DNA of 6,851 nucleotides from Kiritimatiellia bacterium. Its GTDB lineage: Bacteria > Verrucomicrobiota > Kiritimatiellia > RFP12 > UBA1067. The stretch is taken from contig JAGBFY010000097.1 of assembly GCA_017936245.1 (NCBI GenBank), forward strand, positions 1-6,851. Direction: 5' to 3'. The notes beneath the pieces were generated by a model that saw only the letters and a list, made by a program, of their open reading frames with translations, ran no database searches and was not told the origin of the DNA. The translations under genes were made by a program, and so were the position numbers. This document shows positions 5,970 through 6,851 of the stretch, one piece after another. Each line of letters starts with the position of its first letter. Within the stretch, counting starts at the first letter, position 1.

Positions 5970-6851
5970 TCATTTTCTCCTTGTCTCTGTTATAGGTTTA
6001 GGCGGCACATATCGCGTTTTGGAGGAATCTGTCTCCACCTTGCCGTCACCACTTCTTCCCCAGAAGGAGTTTGGCGGCAAATCGAGGTTACGCCCTTCGA
6101 AATTCAGCTTCAGACGCTCCGTGCGGCTTCCGTTGGCAACCGTCACAGTACCGTCCGAATATCGGTTGACGATCTGATTGCGATTCACGGCGCCATTGAA
6201 AAGAGCTTCCGTAAGCGGCCAGAGTCGACCGGACGCATCCACATATCTTATCTCCCGGATGTCAGCCTTGGCATAGTACGCGGAAAGCGGCTGGACGAGG
6301 TTGTAGCTTCTCTTGACGGCCTCGTTGTTGTATGTAAGCAGAAATCCCGTATGTCCAAACGCCACAGTGGCTGTAAGGAAGCGATCCACACCCTCTTCCG
6401 TGTATGGATCAATTCCGCTGCGCCAATAGAAGTTCGGCGGACTGCCCATTCCGAAGTCACACTCCAGCGGATGTATCCGCAGAAGATCGAAATCGACGAT
6501 CCAGGGATTGAGATCGAACCGATAGAACTTATCCTGAGCATAATTGCCGTCAACAAGCCCTGCGTACATCCAATGCATAGACCCTTCGGAATATACCGGA
6601 CCTCCCGTTATCTCCCTGAGACGCATCATCAACTCCCCATATCCATAGAATGTCGTCGCGCACTCTGCCGCCCCGGGACAACGGGCATCGTAATCGGTTC
6701 TCTGCCATGGCGTCTGATGAGTATGCACATCACAGTACGCGCAGTTGAACGCGTATTTCTCCTGGATTACGGGAACAAGCTTCTCGCAACCGTCAATGGC
6801 ATGCAGCACCTTCGGAGAGTAGCAGCGATGCCATGACGTCCGCATGGAACC
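5970..6851 (-). CDS. Glycosidase-like protein, C-terminal part (runs off right edge)
   Basis: The frame is open to the window edge, so the 293 residues seen are the C-terminal part and the true start lies outside; the first internal ATG (6845) is not a start. The visible part looks like the second half of a TIM-barrel glycoside hydrolase followed by a small beta domain. Counting from the Met at 6845: a strand-end CDVHTHQTPW (38-47, Asp39 a candidate acid), GPVYSEGSMHWMYAGLVDGNYAQ around 82-104 (Glu87 a candidate acid), FLTATVAFGHTGFLL, common near the end of such barrels, then TVTVANGS and LPPNSFWGRSGDG strands typical of an accessory beta sandwich. I cannot assign a GH family. Export cannot be judged without the N-terminus. 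The stop is one base from the start of the secreted surface protein, which suggests a shared transcript and a joint role in polysaccharide use (inference). Confidence 0.7.
   Translation of the reverse strand, partial: GSMRTSWHRCYSPKVLHAIDGCEKLVPVIQEKYAFNCAYCDVHTHQTPWQRTDYDARCPGAAECATTFYGYGELMMRLREITGGPVYSEGSMHWMYAGLVDGNYAQDKFYRFDLNPWIVDFDLLRIHPLECDFGMGSPPNFYWRSGIDPYTEEGVDRFLTATVAFGHTGFLLTYNNEAVKRSYNLVQPLSAYYAKADIREIRYVDASGRLWPLTEALFNGAVNRNQIVNRYSDGTVTVANGSRTERLKLNFEGRNLDLPPNSFWGRSGDGKVETDSSKTRYVPPKPITETRRK
5977..5982 (-). promoter_or_regulatory. Strong ribosome binding site of the surface-protein gene
   Basis: AAGGAG on the minus strand lies inside the last codons of the glycosidase-like gene, eight bases before the ATG of the 789-residue protein. 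It fixes that start and shows that this organism uses Shine-Dalgarno initiation, in contrast with the mutarotase start, where none is seen. Confidence 0.75.

Noticed and set aside
5598..6836. 412-codon open frame on the plus strand
   Set aside because: It is antisense to the glycosidase-like gene and the start of the secreted protein, crosses their junction, has no ribosome site and no recognisable domain. The opposite strand has a signal peptide and coherent motifs.

Overview
The window reads as one strand of a bacterial genome. Every credible gene is on the minus strand, so gene order runs from high to low coordinates. Base composition is moderate, with many GC-ending codons. The large secreted beta-strand protein with a PATR-like repeat, the adjoining glycosidase-like gene and the C-terminal scrap of a second surface protein suggest a Verrucomicrobiota/Kiritimatiellae-type gut or sediment bacterium. 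That assignment is an inference from protein style; no marker gene is present.

Right part (6851 to 3599): a glycosidase-like gene enters from the right edge as its C-terminal 293 residues. One base after its stop, behind a strong AAGGAG site, starts a 789-residue secreted protein with a signal peptide, two recognisable modules and one PATR-like repeat. The two look translationally coupled and probably serve glycan handling or display at the cell surface.

Middle (3598 to 3011): a gene-poor stretch. It holds a GC-rich region with short repeats (about 3600 to 3289), the C-terminal remnant of another surface protein (about 3288 to 3060) and a clear promoter (TTGTTG-17-TATAAT) whose -10 box lies only 7 bases before the next ATG.

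Left-centre (3010 to 481): a tight three-gene operon with 4-base stop/start overlaps: a D-hexose-6-phosphate mutarotase (YeaD-like), a half-length GT4-type glycosyltransferase-like protein, and a membrane-anchored DNA/RNA non-specific endonuclease with an intact DRGH active site.

Left end (480 to 1): no firm gene. It holds a 138-base element with 11-base terminal inverted repeats, an internal hairpin and nested repeats. One end of this element matches one end of the GC-rich region at 3289-3327, in opposite orientation, so the two are probably degenerate copies of one dispersed, MITE-like repeat. The most notable observations are this repeat family, the surface-protein scrap that begins exactly at a repeat terminus, the leaderless-looking promoter, and the half glycosyltransferase fused into a sugar-epimerase/nuclease operon.
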